Part shown: positions 63,615 through 64,000 of the stretch, piece after piece
Position numbering within the stretch: position 1 is the first letter of the stretch
How the letters are laid out: the number at the start of each line of letters is the position of its first letter
Assembly (NCBI RefSeq): GCF_000196115.1
Contig: NC_005027.1
Coordinates: forward strand, 6,134,001 to 6,198,000
Source: Rhodopirellula baltica SH 1
GTDB taxonomy: Bacteria; Planctomycetota; Planctomycetia; Pirellulales; Pirellulaceae
Direction of reading: 5' to 3'
DNA: 64,000 nucleotides
The notes under the pieces: generated by a model
The model's input: the letters and a program-made list of their open reading frames with translations, nothing else
Told to the model about the DNA's origin: nothing
Databases searched by the model: none
Translations under genes and position numbers: made by a program

Positions 63615-63685
63615 AAACGCTGGTGGGAGTCGAACCCACTTAAACCGGGTTGCAGCCGGCCGCCTAGCCATCTGGCTCCAGCGTT
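63615..63685 (-). tRNA. tRNA-Cys(GCA)
   Basis: A normal, unpermuted tRNA: acceptor AACGCTG/CAGCGTT with U73 (the Cys discriminator), D-arm GCC-AGATGGCTA-GGC, anticodon arm GCCGG-CTGCAAC-CCGGT with anticodon GCA, a 4-base variable loop and T-arm GTGGG-TTCGACT-CCCAC. CCA is not encoded. It heads the Y-RNA-like array on the same strand and may be co-transcribed with it. Confidence 0.93.
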
Positions 63686-63761
63686 TTGTTGCTCGCGGGG
63701 TTGCCACGAGCGAGTTTCGTTCAGTCGTCGTCCCTAAAAGTAGTCGTCGCGATTGACGCCA

Positions 63762-63926
63762 TCACAGACGCCCCGATCGTAGGCAACAACGTTTGAACCG
63801 CTGACCGCTGCCGCATGGGCACAGGTCGTTTCGGCCGAGTTTCTCCTCGAGTTGCTTGCCTTGGATGATTCGGACTCCGCGTTTGACTTTCGTTTCTGAC
63901 GGGTAGCCCTTACGACGTTTGCTCAT
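63762..63926 (-). CDS. Small SEC-C motif protein (54 residues)
   Basis: ATG 63926 gives a 54-residue protein with a basic start ([17 protein letters not shown]) and a C-terminal SEC-C motif, [18 protein letters not shown], with the CxCx8CC zinc ligands. SEC-C motifs occur at the end of SecA and in many stand-alone proteins, where they bind zinc and partner proteins or RNA. It lies about 80 bp upstream of tRNA-Cys on the same strand as the Y-RNA array and Ro60. Confidence 0.85.
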   Translation of the reverse strand: MSKRRKGYPSETKVKRGVRIIQGKQLEEKLGRNDLCPCGSGQRFKRCCLRSGRL

Positions 63927-64000
63927 CGGCTCGAAAGCAGAGGTCTTCGTCGCGGAAGTGTTGGTGTTCGTATCGCATCGTTCTGCTCCGGTTTGAGTGT

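Overview
The window looks like a chromosomal accessory (defence) region of a planctomycete, most likely a Pirellulaceae/Rhodopirellula relative. The reasons are moderate GC, IS4- and IS5-type elements, a GYF-type N-terminus on a Ser/Thr kinase with long WD/TPR tails, a basic Lys/Pro-tailed chromatin-like protein, and intergenic hairpin repeats of a type I associate with that group. No species-level marker gene is present. All functional calls come from reading motifs by eye.

Layout. 0.3-20.1 kb: nucleotide-centred conflict genes. On the minus strand are a degenerate Nudix protein, a Nudix-TIR-STAND-TPR fusion, an APH-like kinase-TPR protein and a DUF4062-STAND ATPase cut off by an IS4-type transposase remnant. 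On the plus strand are a LysR regulator, a PGDYG-like protein, a TrkA-N/RyR membrane protein and a 1,899-residue GYF/TIR-like/kinase/WD/TPR protein. An intact IS5-family element with a TAA target duplication and a decayed TIR-NACHT gene follow. 20.3-25.8 kb: small proteins; a minus-strand operon of a helical protein, two glycosyltransferases, a radical SAM enzyme and a Pro/Tyr/Trp/Asp-rich protein; then an XRE-ImmA pair that shares a candidate operator with that operon.

26.1-38.9 kb: one minus-strand operon hsdM-hsdS-HEPN-HEPN-(tRNA-like RNA)-hsdR-XRE-(TPR/GreAB-C/PIN), mostly joined by 4-bp overlaps. 39.1-45.6 kb: a HEPN-like gene, a sigma-like HTH gene, a DoxX pair, a PIN/antitoxin pair lying between 19-bp direct repeats, and a TspO/SOUL/DUF393 trio. 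45.6-58.0 kb: a PLD-helicase-DUF3427 protein with a possible nuclease, a beheaded HNH gene, a decaying type I R-M system (frameshifted hsdR, hsdM and hsdS joined by a deletion) and an intact Septu-like AAA ATPase + HNH pair.

58.0-64.0 kb holds the most striking system. A minus-strand gene for Ro60/Rsr (TROVE + vWA) is preceded on the same strand by eleven tandem Y-RNA-like elements. Each is closed by its own covarying helix. Nine carry a T-arm and at least seven of these show a circularly permuted tRNA layout, with the tRNA ends closed by a stem capped by GNRA, UUCG or another loop, and in several copies the anticodon loop replaced by a GNRA tetraloop. The array begins with a normal tRNA-Cys gene and a SEC-C protein. 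Endonuclease V and metallophosphoesterase genes lie downstream of Ro60. I infer a Ro60-centred RNA quality-control locus with a family of distinct tRNA-mimic Y RNAs.
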